Positions 35,777 to 44,000 of a DNA stretch of 64,000 nt are shown piece after piece (the stretch's first letter is position 1; each line of letters begins with the position of its first letter). The stretch is from NCBI GenBank assembly GCA_016719605.1, contig JADJYW010000001.1, positions 372,001-436,000 on the forward strand, written 5' to 3'. The DNA comes from Lewinellaceae bacterium. GTDB taxonomy: Bacteria; Bacteroidota; Bacteroidia; Chitinophagales; Saprospiraceae. The translations under genes were made by a program, and so were the position numbers. The notes under the pieces were generated by a model. It saw nothing but the letters and a program-made list of their open reading frames with translations. It had not been told where the DNA came from and did no database searches.

Positions 35777-36835
35777 ATGCCACTGCCCAAACCACTCGCC
35801 ACGCTCCAGCAAGACCTCCGCGACCAACTGGTGGACGACCTCGCGGGCGCCCTCAAAGCCCTGCAAACCCTGCTGCCGCCCGGCTCGGAAAAGCATCAGA
35901 CGGCCACCATGCTCCTTGGCAAACTCAACGACACCAACAAGGCACGCCTGCGCGGTACCATTTCCAACGAAGCCCTGCAACTGGCCTACAACCAATTGCG
36001 CTCCGACCTGCTCGACCTCATTGACGGACTGCTGGAGGCCGACTTCGAGGCGGCCACTGCCGCTGTACCAGAAGCGAAAAAAGCCCAGCAGGGCGAAATT
36101 CTCTACCGCATACCCGACGCCATGCCGCTGGGTCGCGAAACCCGCTGCATCGTGCGTATTGCCCTCGATGCCGACGCTATCGTGGAAAATATCACACTGG
36201 ACGAATACGTCACGCTCAAACCCCTCACCCGGGTGTCCGATCTCATGCAGGTGGAACTGCTGGACCCCGGCAAAGACCCCGCTTTCGAGATTCGCAGCAT
36301 CAGTTCGGCGGAACAGTTTGTGGAGGAGGAGGGCTACACCGAATGGTTGTTTCAAGTGATGCCCGTGCGCGCGGGTACGTTTCCGCTACTCATCAAAGTA
36401 TCGGTCATCGAACTGGTGCTGGGCAAGGAGCGCAAAAAGGAAATTGTGCTGGAGGAGGCCGTGCTGGTCAGCGCCGACCTGCCGGCTGCACCCGACGCGC
36501 CGCTGAAATCAACCGGCGAAAAACTGAAGTTCGCCGGATCGGAGGACGACCGGTCCGGGTCGGAGGACGTGCAATATGCGGATAGCGAATTTGATGCCGA
36601 TCAGGAAATTCCCCAACGTGCCCCCGCTGCCTCCGCCCCCGTTGCCCCGCCAGGCTCCGCCGGGAGCGGCATACCGCGCCCCTCTTCCATTTATATCCCG
36701 CGCCAGCCGGAATTGCAGCCACAGCCGGCGCCCGCGCCGGCCAAAAAACCGGGCAGCGGCTGCCTGATGAATACCGTTTTTCTCCTGTTCGCCCTCGTGT
36801 CCGTTGCCGTCTCGATTTATCTTTTGGTGCAATAA
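35777..36835 (+). CDS. EAD11-like effector-associated domain protein with C-terminal TM
   Basis: 352 residues. Residues 5-85 form an all-helical domain whose pattern (A-L-K-A-L-Q-T-L-L, L-G-K-L-N-D, G-T-I-S-N-E-A, then N-Q-L-R-S-D-L-L-D-L-I) fits Effector-Associated Domain 11, a small adaptor that couples sensors to effectors in bacterial NTPase/caspase/TIR conflict systems. A beta-rich region follows (about 105-250: GEILYRIPDAMPLGRETRCIVRIAL), then a low-complexity Pro/Ala/acidic linker (255-325), then a single membrane segment at 331-351. The protein should be anchored to the inner membrane with its EAD in the cytosol. It is 14 bases from the NAPRTase-like gene. Domain identity is from memory of the family pattern. 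Confidence 0.55.
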   Translation: MPLPKPLATLQQDLRDQLVDDLAGALKALQTLLPPGSEKHQTATMLLGKLNDTNKARLRGTISNEALQLAYNQLRSDLLDLIDGLLEADFEAATAAVPEAKKAQQGEILYRIPDAMPLGRETRCIVRIALDADAIVENITLDEYVTLKPLTRVSDLMQVELLDPGKDPAFEIRSISSAEQFVEEEGYTEWLFQVMPVRAGTFPLLIKVSVIELVLGKERKKEIVLEEAVLVSADLPAAPDAPLKSTGEKLKFAGSEDDRSGSEDVQYADSEFDADQEIPQRAPAASAPVAPPGSAGSGIPRPSSIYIPRQPELQPQPAPAPAKKPGSGCLMNTVFLLFALVSVAVSIYLLVQ

Positions 36836-36849
36836 TATCACAAATCGCC

Positions 36850-37806
36850 ATGCTTGCCTTTGATTGGCTTTCCGACCTGAACCCGGCCCGCACCGCCCAG
36901 ACTGCCTGGCACGACGGTTCCTACGACGAGCCGAGCCTTTTCCACCTGATATACCGGCCCGACGGCCCCTTTGCCATATCCTGCGGCGCCGGGCTGCTGG
37001 CCGAGCACGTCCGCCACTTCCGGTTCGCACCGCCGCTTATCCTGCGGATGGGCCAGATGGCCGATGCGCAGGGCCGCGCGTTGTTTTCCGAAAGTTTTCT
37101 GAACCACCTCCAGCGTTTGCGTTTGCGGGTGGACGTGTGGGCCGCGCCCGAGGGGATGCTGCTACTGCCCGGCGAGCCGTTGGCTGTGCTCCGGGGGCCG
37201 TATGCCCAAATTCTGCTGATGGAATCGGCGTTGCGCTGGCTCTTGTGGCGCTCCACGCAGTGGGCTACCCGAATGGCCTTGCTGCGCTGGGAAAAACAAG
37301 CCTGGAGCGAAGAAGATACCCCCTCGGCTCCGGCCACCGCGTTCAACTTCGACGGCTGGAAAATTCGCGCGGAGTACATCGGCGGCGGTTTTGCCGACGA
37401 CATTTTGGAAACCATCAAAACACCCAGCCGCCCGCCCGATGCCGAGGAAGGTCTGGTGCACGTTTGGGATGCCAAAACCGGAAACACCGGCGGGCACAAG
37501 CCCTTGGTACAAATCCGCCGCGTTTATCGCAGCAACCATGCCCTCGGCGATATCTGGCTGACCCAGGAACAAGAAGAAAAAGCCAGCGTGAGCAAAACCT
37601 CCGCCAGTATCGTGGACGCCCGAACGCACCGCCACAAAACCCTGAAATTCACCCGGTTTCAAAACCTGTACCAGCCGCTCCTGGTGAAAGGGCATCCCGT
37701 GCTGGCCAATACCCGACCCGGCTACCTGCGCCAGCGCACACTCAAACAACTGGAGGCATTCCACTTCGCGCCGCTTAGCGAATACCCGCATGGATGGTGG
37801 GACTAA
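36850..37806 (+). CDS. shortened nicotinate phosphoribosyltransferase-like protein
   Basis: 318 residues against 400-490 for active NAPRTases. Residues 1-145 match the family N-domain (YRPDGPFAISCGAGL, LPGEPLAVLRGPYAQILLMESAL). The last 50 residues match its tail (RFQNLYQPLLVKGHPV, LSEYPHG). The middle, which should carry the TIM-barrel PRPP-binding and phospho-histidine residues, is replaced by about 110 unrelated residues. Catalysis of nicotinate to NaMN is therefore doubtful; ligand binding or regulation is possible. It follows the EAD-type gene by 14 bases, so the two are probably one operon. A heptamer array starts four bases after its stop. Confidence 0.6.
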   Translation: MLAFDWLSDLNPARTAQTAWHDGSYDEPSLFHLIYRPDGPFAISCGAGLLAEHVRHFRFAPPLILRMGQMADAQGRALFSESFLNHLQRLRLRVDVWAAPEGMLLLPGEPLAVLRGPYAQILLMESALRWLLWRSTQWATRMALLRWEKQAWSEEDTPSAPATAFNFDGWKIRAEYIGGGFADDILETIKTPSRPPDAEEGLVHVWDAKTGNTGGHKPLVQIRRVYRSNHALGDIWLTQEQEEKASVSKTSASIVDARTHRHKTLKFTRFQNLYQPLLVKGHPVLANTRPGYLRQRTLKQLEAFHFAPLSEYPHGWWD

Positions 37807-37810
37807 CGAA

Positions 37811-37842
37811 GTTTTGAGTTTTGAGTTTTGAGTTTTGAGTTT
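37811..37842 (+). repeat. GTTTTGA heptamer array after a stop codon
   Basis: 4.6 tandem copies of GTTTTGA, with one more degenerate copy to about 37850, begin four bases after the NAPRTase-like stop. The same heptamer, in the same orientation relative to the preceding gene, follows the stop at 32282. Confidence 0.85.
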
Positions 37843-37859
37843 GGTTTTGAGTGCGGGTA

Positions 37860-39443
37860 TTACACTTCCGAGGTGAAGCGAAACTGTATTTTCGGAAAAT
37901 TTTCCTGCACGGTTTGGAGTACCCAGGCTGTTTCGGCCAGAAAGACGAGGCTCCCGTGGTTGTCGCGGGCAATGTCGCGTTTGCGGCGGTCGAGGAATTC
38001 CTCCAGCGCCTTGGGGTCGTCGCTGCTGATCCAGCAAGCCTTGTTCAGGCTGACCGGTTCGTAGCGGCATTTGGCGCCGTATTCGGCTTCCAGCCGGTGC
38101 TGAATCACCTCGAACTGGAGCTGGCCCACCGTTCCGATGATGCGGCGCCCGTCGCTCTGGCGCACAAACATCTGGGCTACGCCCTCGTCCATGAGTTGAT
38201 CGAGGCCCTTGGCAAACTGTTTTTGTTTGAGCGGATCGGCGTTTTCCACATAGCGGAACTGTTCGGGGCTGAACGAGGGAATTCCTTTGAAATGCAGGAT
38301 TTCGCCCTCGGTGAGGGTGTCGCCGATCTTGAAATTGCCGGAATCGTACAGCCCCACCACGTCGCCCGGGTAGGCTTCTTCCAGCAGGGTTTTTTTGCTG
38401 GCCATAAACATGGTGGGCGCCGGAAATTTGAACTCGCGCTCCAGCCTGATGTGGCGGTAGTTTTTGTTGCGCTCGAAACGGCCCGAACACACGCGCACAA
38501 AAGCGATGCGGTCGCGGTGGCGCGGATCCATATTGGCGAAAATTTTGAACACAAACCCGCTGAATTTATCTTCCTCGGGCTTGACTAACCGCTCCTCGGT
38601 TTCGCGCGCGCGCGGGGTGGGGGCAATGTCCACAAAACAGTCGAGCAGTTCTTTTACACCAAAGTTGTTGACCGCCGAGCCAAAAAAGATGGGGCAAATT
38701 TTGCCGTTGAGGTAGTCTTCTTTATTAAAAACCGGATAAACGGTTTCCACGGTTTCCACCTCCTCGCGCAGGGTTTGGGCAGCGCGTTCGCCGAGGTGTT
38801 TTTCCAGATCGGGATGGCTCAAATCCTCGAACACCACGATTTCTTCCTCGGCTTGCTGGCCATGGGGGTTGAACAACACGAGTTTGCGCTCGTACATATT
38901 GTACACGCCTTTGAAACGCTGCCCCATGCCGATGGGCCACGAAAGCGGGCACACTTTCACGTTCAGTTTCTGCTCGATTTCGTCCAGCAAGTCGAAACCC
39001 TCGCGGCCCTCGCGGTCGAGTTTGTTGACAAAAAAGATGATCGGCGTGTCGCGCATCCGGCACACCTTGGTGAGTTTTTCCGTCTGCGTTTCCACACCCT
39101 TGGCCACATCCACCACCACAATGGCGGAGTCCACAGCAGTCAGGGTTCGGTAGGTGTCTTCGGCAAAGTCTTCGTGGCCCGGAGTGTCAAGGATATTGAT
39201 TTGCAAATCTTTGTACTCAAAACCCATGACCGAGGTGCTGACCGAGATACCACGCTGGCGCTCGATCTCCATGAAGTCCGATACGGTGCTTTTTTTGATC
39301 TTGTTGCTTTTCACTGCACCGGCAGTCTGGATGGCTCCGCCAAAGAGCAGCAGTTTTTCGGTAAGGGTGGTTTTGCCGGCATCGGGGTGTGCGATGATAG
39401 CAAAGGTGCGGCGGCGGCGTAGTTCGCTCAGGAATGTGGACAC
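37860..39443 (-). CDS. prfC: peptide chain release factor 3
   Basis: About 527 residues from the GTG at 39443, chosen because homologues begin at this point (S-T-F-L-S-E-L-R-R-R-R-T-F) and because a promoter -7 box overlaps the alternative TTG start at 39491. The GTPase motifs AHPDAGKTTLTEK, DTPGHEDF and NKLDREG are intact; the C-terminal domain ends in PKIQFRFTSEV. RF3 recycles RF1/RF2 from terminated ribosomes by GTP hydrolysis. It is transcribed alone: a terminator separates it from the fasciclin gene upstream. Confidence 0.95.
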   Translation of the reverse strand: MSTFLSELRRRRTFAIIAHPDAGKTTLTEKLLLFGGAIQTAGAVKSNKIKKSTVSDFMEIERQRGISVSTSVMGFEYKDLQINILDTPGHEDFAEDTYRTLTAVDSAIVVVDVAKGVETQTEKLTKVCRMRDTPIIFFVNKLDREGREGFDLLDEIEQKLNVKVCPLSWPIGMGQRFKGVYNMYERKLVLFNPHGQQAEEEIVVFEDLSHPDLEKHLGERAAQTLREEVETVETVYPVFNKEDYLNGKICPIFFGSAVNNFGVKELLDCFVDIAPTPRARETEERLVKPEEDKFSGFVFKIFANMDPRHRDRIAFVRVCSGRFERNKNYRHIRLEREFKFPAPTMFMASKKTLLEEAYPGDVVGLYDSGNFKIGDTLTEGEILHFKGIPSFSPEQFRYVENADPLKQKQFAKGLDQLMDEGVAQMFVRQSDGRRIIGTVGQLQFEVIQHRLEAEYGAKCRYEPVSLNKACWISSDDPKALEEFLDRRKRDIARDNHGSLVFLAETAWVLQTVQENFPKIQFRFTSEV

Positions 39444-39488
39444 AGGTGCGTGGAATTTGAAATTGGTAACTGGTTTTTTTAGCGGGCG

Positions 39489-39496
39489 CAAAGGTA
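39489..39496 (-). promoter_or_regulatory. -7 box for prfC
   Basis: On the minus strand TACCTTTG fits TAnnTTTG, 46 bases upstream of the GTG start. The spacing to a possible -33 TTG is about 26 bases, longer than ideal. Confidence 0.5.
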
Positions 39497-39560
39497 AGCA
39501 GCCATATCTGTAAAAAACCTTCCAACCAGCAACCCTCTAACCTTCCAACCAGCCACCAAA

Positions 39561-39596
39561 ATAAAAAAGCCGTCACGCATACCTGCGGACGGCTTT
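39561..39596 (-). terminator. rho-independent terminator of the fasciclin gene
   Basis: On the minus strand AAAGCCGTC and GACGGCTTT pair (39588-39596 with 39566-39574) around a 13-base loop, followed by TTTTTTATTTTG. It lies 23 bases after the fasciclin stop. Confidence 0.9.
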
Positions 39597-39618
39597 CTTA
39601 TTGAAACACGAAAAAGAA

Positions 39619-40551
39619 TTACGGGAGGATCACTTTGTCAATGGCGTGCACTACACCGTTGGAACCCTGTACATCGGTAGCGATGATGTTGGATATACGG
39701 TTCTGGCCATCTACAATTTTGGCGCCTCCAGTCAGGTCAACTTTGAAGGTACTGCCCCCAAAGGTGGTCACCACTTGCTGGTTTGTGAGTTGGGTGGACA
39801 GTACATTGGCGCCGTTCACGACGTGGTACTGCAACACGGCATTCAGCGTGGCAGCGGGGATGGCGTTCAGGTCGGCAAAGCCGAGTTCAGCGAGCAGCGC
39901 TGTGAAAGCGGCATTCGTTGGTGCGAATACCGTGAAGGGGCCTGTGCCGGACAGCAGCGTCACATAGTCCACGCCGAGATCGGCACGGGTAAGGGCTGCC
40001 ACCAGTATGCTGAAATTCGGGTTGTTCAGCGCCTGGTTTACTACCGTAGGGGGCACGATAACCTTGTCAATGATGTGTACGACACCGTTGGAAGCGTTTA
40101 CATCGGCAGTAGTCACGCTGGAACCGCCAATTTTTACGCCGCTCGTCAGGTCAACATAGTTGTTCAGGTAGCTGCTTGTGGTTCCGAAAGGCAACAACGT
40201 TTCGACATAGCCCGTCGCCAAAGCAGTAGAACGGACTTCTCCGCTCACGACATGGTTCAGGAGAATGTTTTTCAAAACATCCACCGGCACATCTTCCAGT
40301 TTGGTGAGGCCCAGCGATGTAAGCAGGCTGGCAAATGCTGCATTGGTCGGAGCAAAAACGGTGATTTTGTCGGTGCCGGAAAGTGCTTCCACCAGACCCG
40401 CACGCTGAACAGCGGCTACGAGTGTGCTCAGGTCTGTATTGGCCGATGCGACTTCAACGATATTCTTCGGATCATCGTCGTCGTCTTTGCAAGCGGTGAA
40501 TGCAAGCGTAGCGCCCAGGGCGAGAACCAAACTAAAAAGTAATTTTTTCAT
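39619..40551 (-). CDS. surface-type lipoprotein with two fasciclin (FAS1) domains
   Basis: 310 residues. The signal peptide ends in the lipobox LAFTAC with Cys21; the following KDDDDD resembles the lipoprotein export signal (basic then acidic residues after Cys) that sends Bacteroidota lipoproteins to the cell surface. FAS1 domain 1 spans about 30-165 and domain 2 about 168-310; each has ITVFAPTNAAF or FTVFAPTNAAF (H1 motif) and the conserved NGVVH-x-I-D-K-V-I ending. FAS1 domains mediate adhesion and matrix interaction. Transcribed alone, ending in a strong terminator. Confidence 0.92.
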   Translation of the reverse strand: MKKLLFSLVLALGATLAFTACKDDDDDPKNIVEVASANTDLSTLVAAVQRAGLVEALSGTDKITVFAPTNAAFASLLTSLGLTKLEDVPVDVLKNILLNHVVSGEVRSTALATGYVETLLPFGTTSSYLNNYVDLTSGVKIGGSSVTTADVNASNGVVHIIDKVIVPPTVVNQALNNPNFSILVAALTRADLGVDYVTLLSGTGPFTVFAPTNAAFTALLAELGFADLNAIPAATLNAVLQYHVVNGANVLSTQLTNQQVVTTFGGSTFKVDLTGGAKIVDGQNRISNIIATDVQGSNGVVHAIDKVILP

Positions 40552-40621
40552 GTGTTTGAATTGTTGTGTTTGTGAAAGGGTGTGGAATTGTAAAAGGACA
40601 GATAAAACGGCAAGGGCGTGG

Positions 40622-40668
40622 TTTTGTTTAATTGCCTATAGAATTAAAAAAAATTTAATTAAACAAAA
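40622..40668. repeat. 12-bp inverted repeat, AT-rich
   Basis: TTTTGTTTAATT (40622-40633) and its exact inverse (40657-40668) surround an A-rich loop. It lies upstream of the fasciclin gene and next to the possible gene remnant; a transcription stop or a protein-binding site is possible. Confidence 0.45.
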
Positions 40669-40827
40669 TGATAGTATTGTACCATTTGCAGACCAATCTG
40701 CTGGGGATTTTTGTCCAGAATTTTCCCTGCTTTACCGGCGCGAATTTGGTTCAGCAGGTATCTTGCATCCAACAGGAATGCTACATTTACGGCATCAACC
40801 AATTTTCTTTGTCCAACGCAATGCCTA
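40659..40827 (-). pseudogene. possible truncated gene remnant
   Basis: Reading the minus strand gives a protein-like stretch (CVGQRKLVDAVNVAFLLDAR, then LLNQIRAGKAGKILDKNPQQ), ending in a stop at 40659. Its 5' side runs into the inverted-repeat element starting at 40828, so any gene has been truncated there. I do not recognise the family. The stretch may also be chance, being only 56 codons. Confidence 0.3.
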
Positions 40828-40977
40828 AGAGCGTGTTTAAATTTTAGTGCTGGAGCGAGGGCGAGCAAATTTTGTTTCTATTGAGGCAAAATTGCGTGCC
40901 GGTGCCTACGGCGAAATTTTAACGAGGATAGAAACAAAATTGTCCGTAGCCCAGCAACTAAATTTTAAACACGCTCT
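40828..40977. mobile_element. 150-bp inverted-repeat (MITE/REP-like) element
   Basis: The 21-base ends (40828-40848 and 40957-40977, starting AGAGCGTGTTTAAA) are inverted copies with one mismatch. A second pair of perfect 14-base arms (40868-40881 and 40928-40941) lies inside. The element holds no gene and ends 26 bases before the SprB adhesin start, so it could affect that gene's expression. The left end begins with a near copy of the AGAGCATGT motif seen at three stop codons in this window. Confidence 0.65.
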
Positions 40978-41003
40978 AAGCCCCAAGACCCGCGTGTCCG
41001 CTT

Positions 41004-44000
41004 ATGGTGTCTAAACAAGTATTGCTCGTCTGCCTGCTTTTGTGTCTCCTTGCCGGTACCGGCTTGGGGCAAAATATCCCGGCTTCCTTGCTCAAACCCG
41101 CCGAAATCTGTGACAACGGCCTTGACGACGACAACGACGGCCTGGTGGATTGTTATGACCCGGACTGCCAGTGCTTCACGGGCACGGATTGCTCGGTGAC
41201 GGAATTGCCCTCCGATTTTCGGGTTCGGCTCGCCTGGCAGTCTGCCCAAAACGGCCCCGCCATCACCGCCACGCCGGTGGTTGCCAACATGAATCCACAC
41301 CAGGACAACCTGCCCGAAATCATCATCGGCGCCGCCACAGGCACCGCCGCTGCCCCCAACCGACTCCTTTTTTTTCGCGGCGACGGCTCCAATGCCGACA
41401 ATCCCTTTGCGCTCACCGTACCCGGCAGTTTCAACGCCTACCCCGTACCCACACCCACCATCGGCGATATCAACGGCGACGGAATCCCCGAACTCATCAT
41501 GGCCTGCAACGACCGCCGCATCCGTGTTTTCCGAAACTATACCGAAAACCTCACGGCGCCCATGACCCTCTGGATCACTTCCGCAGACCAACTTGATTTT
41601 GTCGACCAGCGCCCCTATCTGGCTGATTTCGACGGCGACGGTACACCCGAACTCTATGCCGGAAACGATATCTTCCGGTTTAACCTTACCAACCCCGCCA
41701 ACCCGACCCTCACCCGCGTTATCGCCGGCCCTGCCGCAGCTATCGGACGCGCCATTTACAGCAACTACTCCGAAGGCGCCTGCAACCCCACTGCCGTGGA
41801 CATCCTTTCCGTGGCCGACTGTGGCGGCGATCCCGACTGTGCGGGCCTTGAGATCGTGGCGGGCCCCATCATATATTCCATTGACCTGGACGCTGCCGAC
41901 GGCGACGGTCTCCAGATCAAAATTCAGCGCAACCTGAATACCATTGTTCCCAATGCCGCATACGCCGACGGCTACACTGCCGTGGCCGATCTGAACCTCG
42001 ACGGAATGCTCGACGTGGTGGTCAGTGGCCGGCGCGGTACCAACCAGTTCGGGGTGTATGCCTGGAATAAAAACGGCTTACTCGGCTTTTTCCCTTACCC
42101 CAATGGCAGTACCCGCAGCGGCAGCCTCGCCTGTATCGCCAATATCTACGACGACCGTACCGCCGGTTTCACCAAAGACTACCCCGAAATAGTCGTCTGC
42201 AACGCCTACAACCTGAATTGTTTCAACCTGCAAGCCGCTACCCTAACCCCCGCCACACCCTGGTGGTGGAGCTTGCCCACCACCGACTATTCCGGCTTCA
42301 CCGGCTCGACTGTTTATGATTTCAACGGCGACGGTCTATTCGAACTGGTTTACCGCGACGAAAATAATCTGCGTATTCTCTACGGCGGCGCGGCGCCCTT
42401 CCCGCCCGATGTGGATGCCGAACGCAACTGGTTCAAGTTGCCCTGTGGCTCTATCACGTCCGACGAGTACGCCATCGTGGCTGATGTGGACGACGACGGC
42501 GAGACCGAGATAGCGGTGACCGGCTACACGTTCTCGGGCTACAACGCGCCCGCCTCCGACTACCGCGGCCGCCTGCGCGTGTTTGAATCCGACGCCGACC
42601 CCTGGATGCCCTGCCGCGACGTATGGAACCAGTACAACTACTTCGTTGTGAACGTGGACGACGATCTGGGCATTCCCAAACAGCAGCAACTCCACCACCT
42701 CGAACTGCCCGGCCCCGGCTCCGGAAACCGCCCGCTGAACCGGTACCTTTCCCAACGCCCGGTTTTCAACGAGGACTTCCTGCCCTTCCTGCCCGTACCC
42801 GACGCCGAGGCCGGGGCAGTCGTTGTTTTTTGTGAAAACGACTCCCTCGTCGTGCATCTCAGTCTCTGCAACATCGGCAGCAAGACCCTGCCCGCCGGTA
42901 CGTCCGTGGCTTTTTACCAAACCGACCCCACCAGCACGGCCGCCGCCCTGATCGCCACGGCGCTGCCTACCCCGGCCGACATCGAGCCGGACTCCTGCGC
43001 CGTGTTCCTGTTCAAAATCCCCCGAACGACCGGCCCGATCTTCGGCGTGGTGAACGACGACGGCTCGCTGCCACGCCCCTTCGATCTCGCCACCGATTTC
43101 CCCGTAACCGACCAGCCCGAGTGCAACTGGCTGAACAATATCTTCCACTTCGACCCCGAGTACCCGCTCCTGCAACTCGACACCGTGCGTGGCGACTGCT
43201 TTGGAAATCCCGGCAGCGCGACGGCTTTCGCTGCGAGCGACTACCTGCCCTTGACTTTCGTCTGGTCCAGCGGCCCGACGACTACCACGATCAATGATGT
43301 GCCGGATGGAACATACACCGTGACCGTAACCGACACGCGGGGCTGTACCGCCGCCAAAGCCACGGAGATGCAAGGAGGTGCATGGCTCGAGGCGGTGGTG
43401 TCGCCGCTGGATGCCCTGTGCTACGGCGAAACGGGCGCCGCGACCGTGTTGATCTCGGGCGGCACACCTGGATTTACGTTCACCTGGTCGAACAGCGCCA
43501 CTACCGAAACCGTGTTTGGCCTCGCGGTCGGCGCGCATACGGTCACCGTATCGTTTGGCGGCGGCAAATGCTCGGAAGTGTTCGAGTTTGAAATTACAGA
43601 ACCGCAACCCCTGCTCAGCGTGGGGGCCACCAGCCAGCCGGCCTGCCCCGGCGAGAGCAACGGCAGTATCGCATTTTTGGGCGCAGCCCAGGGCACACCG
43701 CCCTACCACCTGCAATGGTCCACCGGCAGCACGGAACCCGATCAGACGGGCCTTGCCGCCGGGACGTTCACGCTCACCATCACCGATACCAACGGCTGCT
43801 CGCTGACGGAAACCGCAGCGGTAACCGAGCACGAAGCCCCGGCCCTCGGCACTACGTTGACGGCGGTGTCCTGTTTCGGGGCCAACGACGGCGGTATCGC
43901 GGTGGGTGTTTTCGGCGGTACGCCGGGTTTTGGTTTTCTTTGGGAAAACGGCGCGACCACGCCTGCGATCCAAAATCTCGGACCGGGCAGTTACGCACTT

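Noticed and set aside
37811..37850. CRISPR-like or direct-repeat regulatory array
   Set aside because: The heptamers have no spacers; a simple tandem repeat is the better description.
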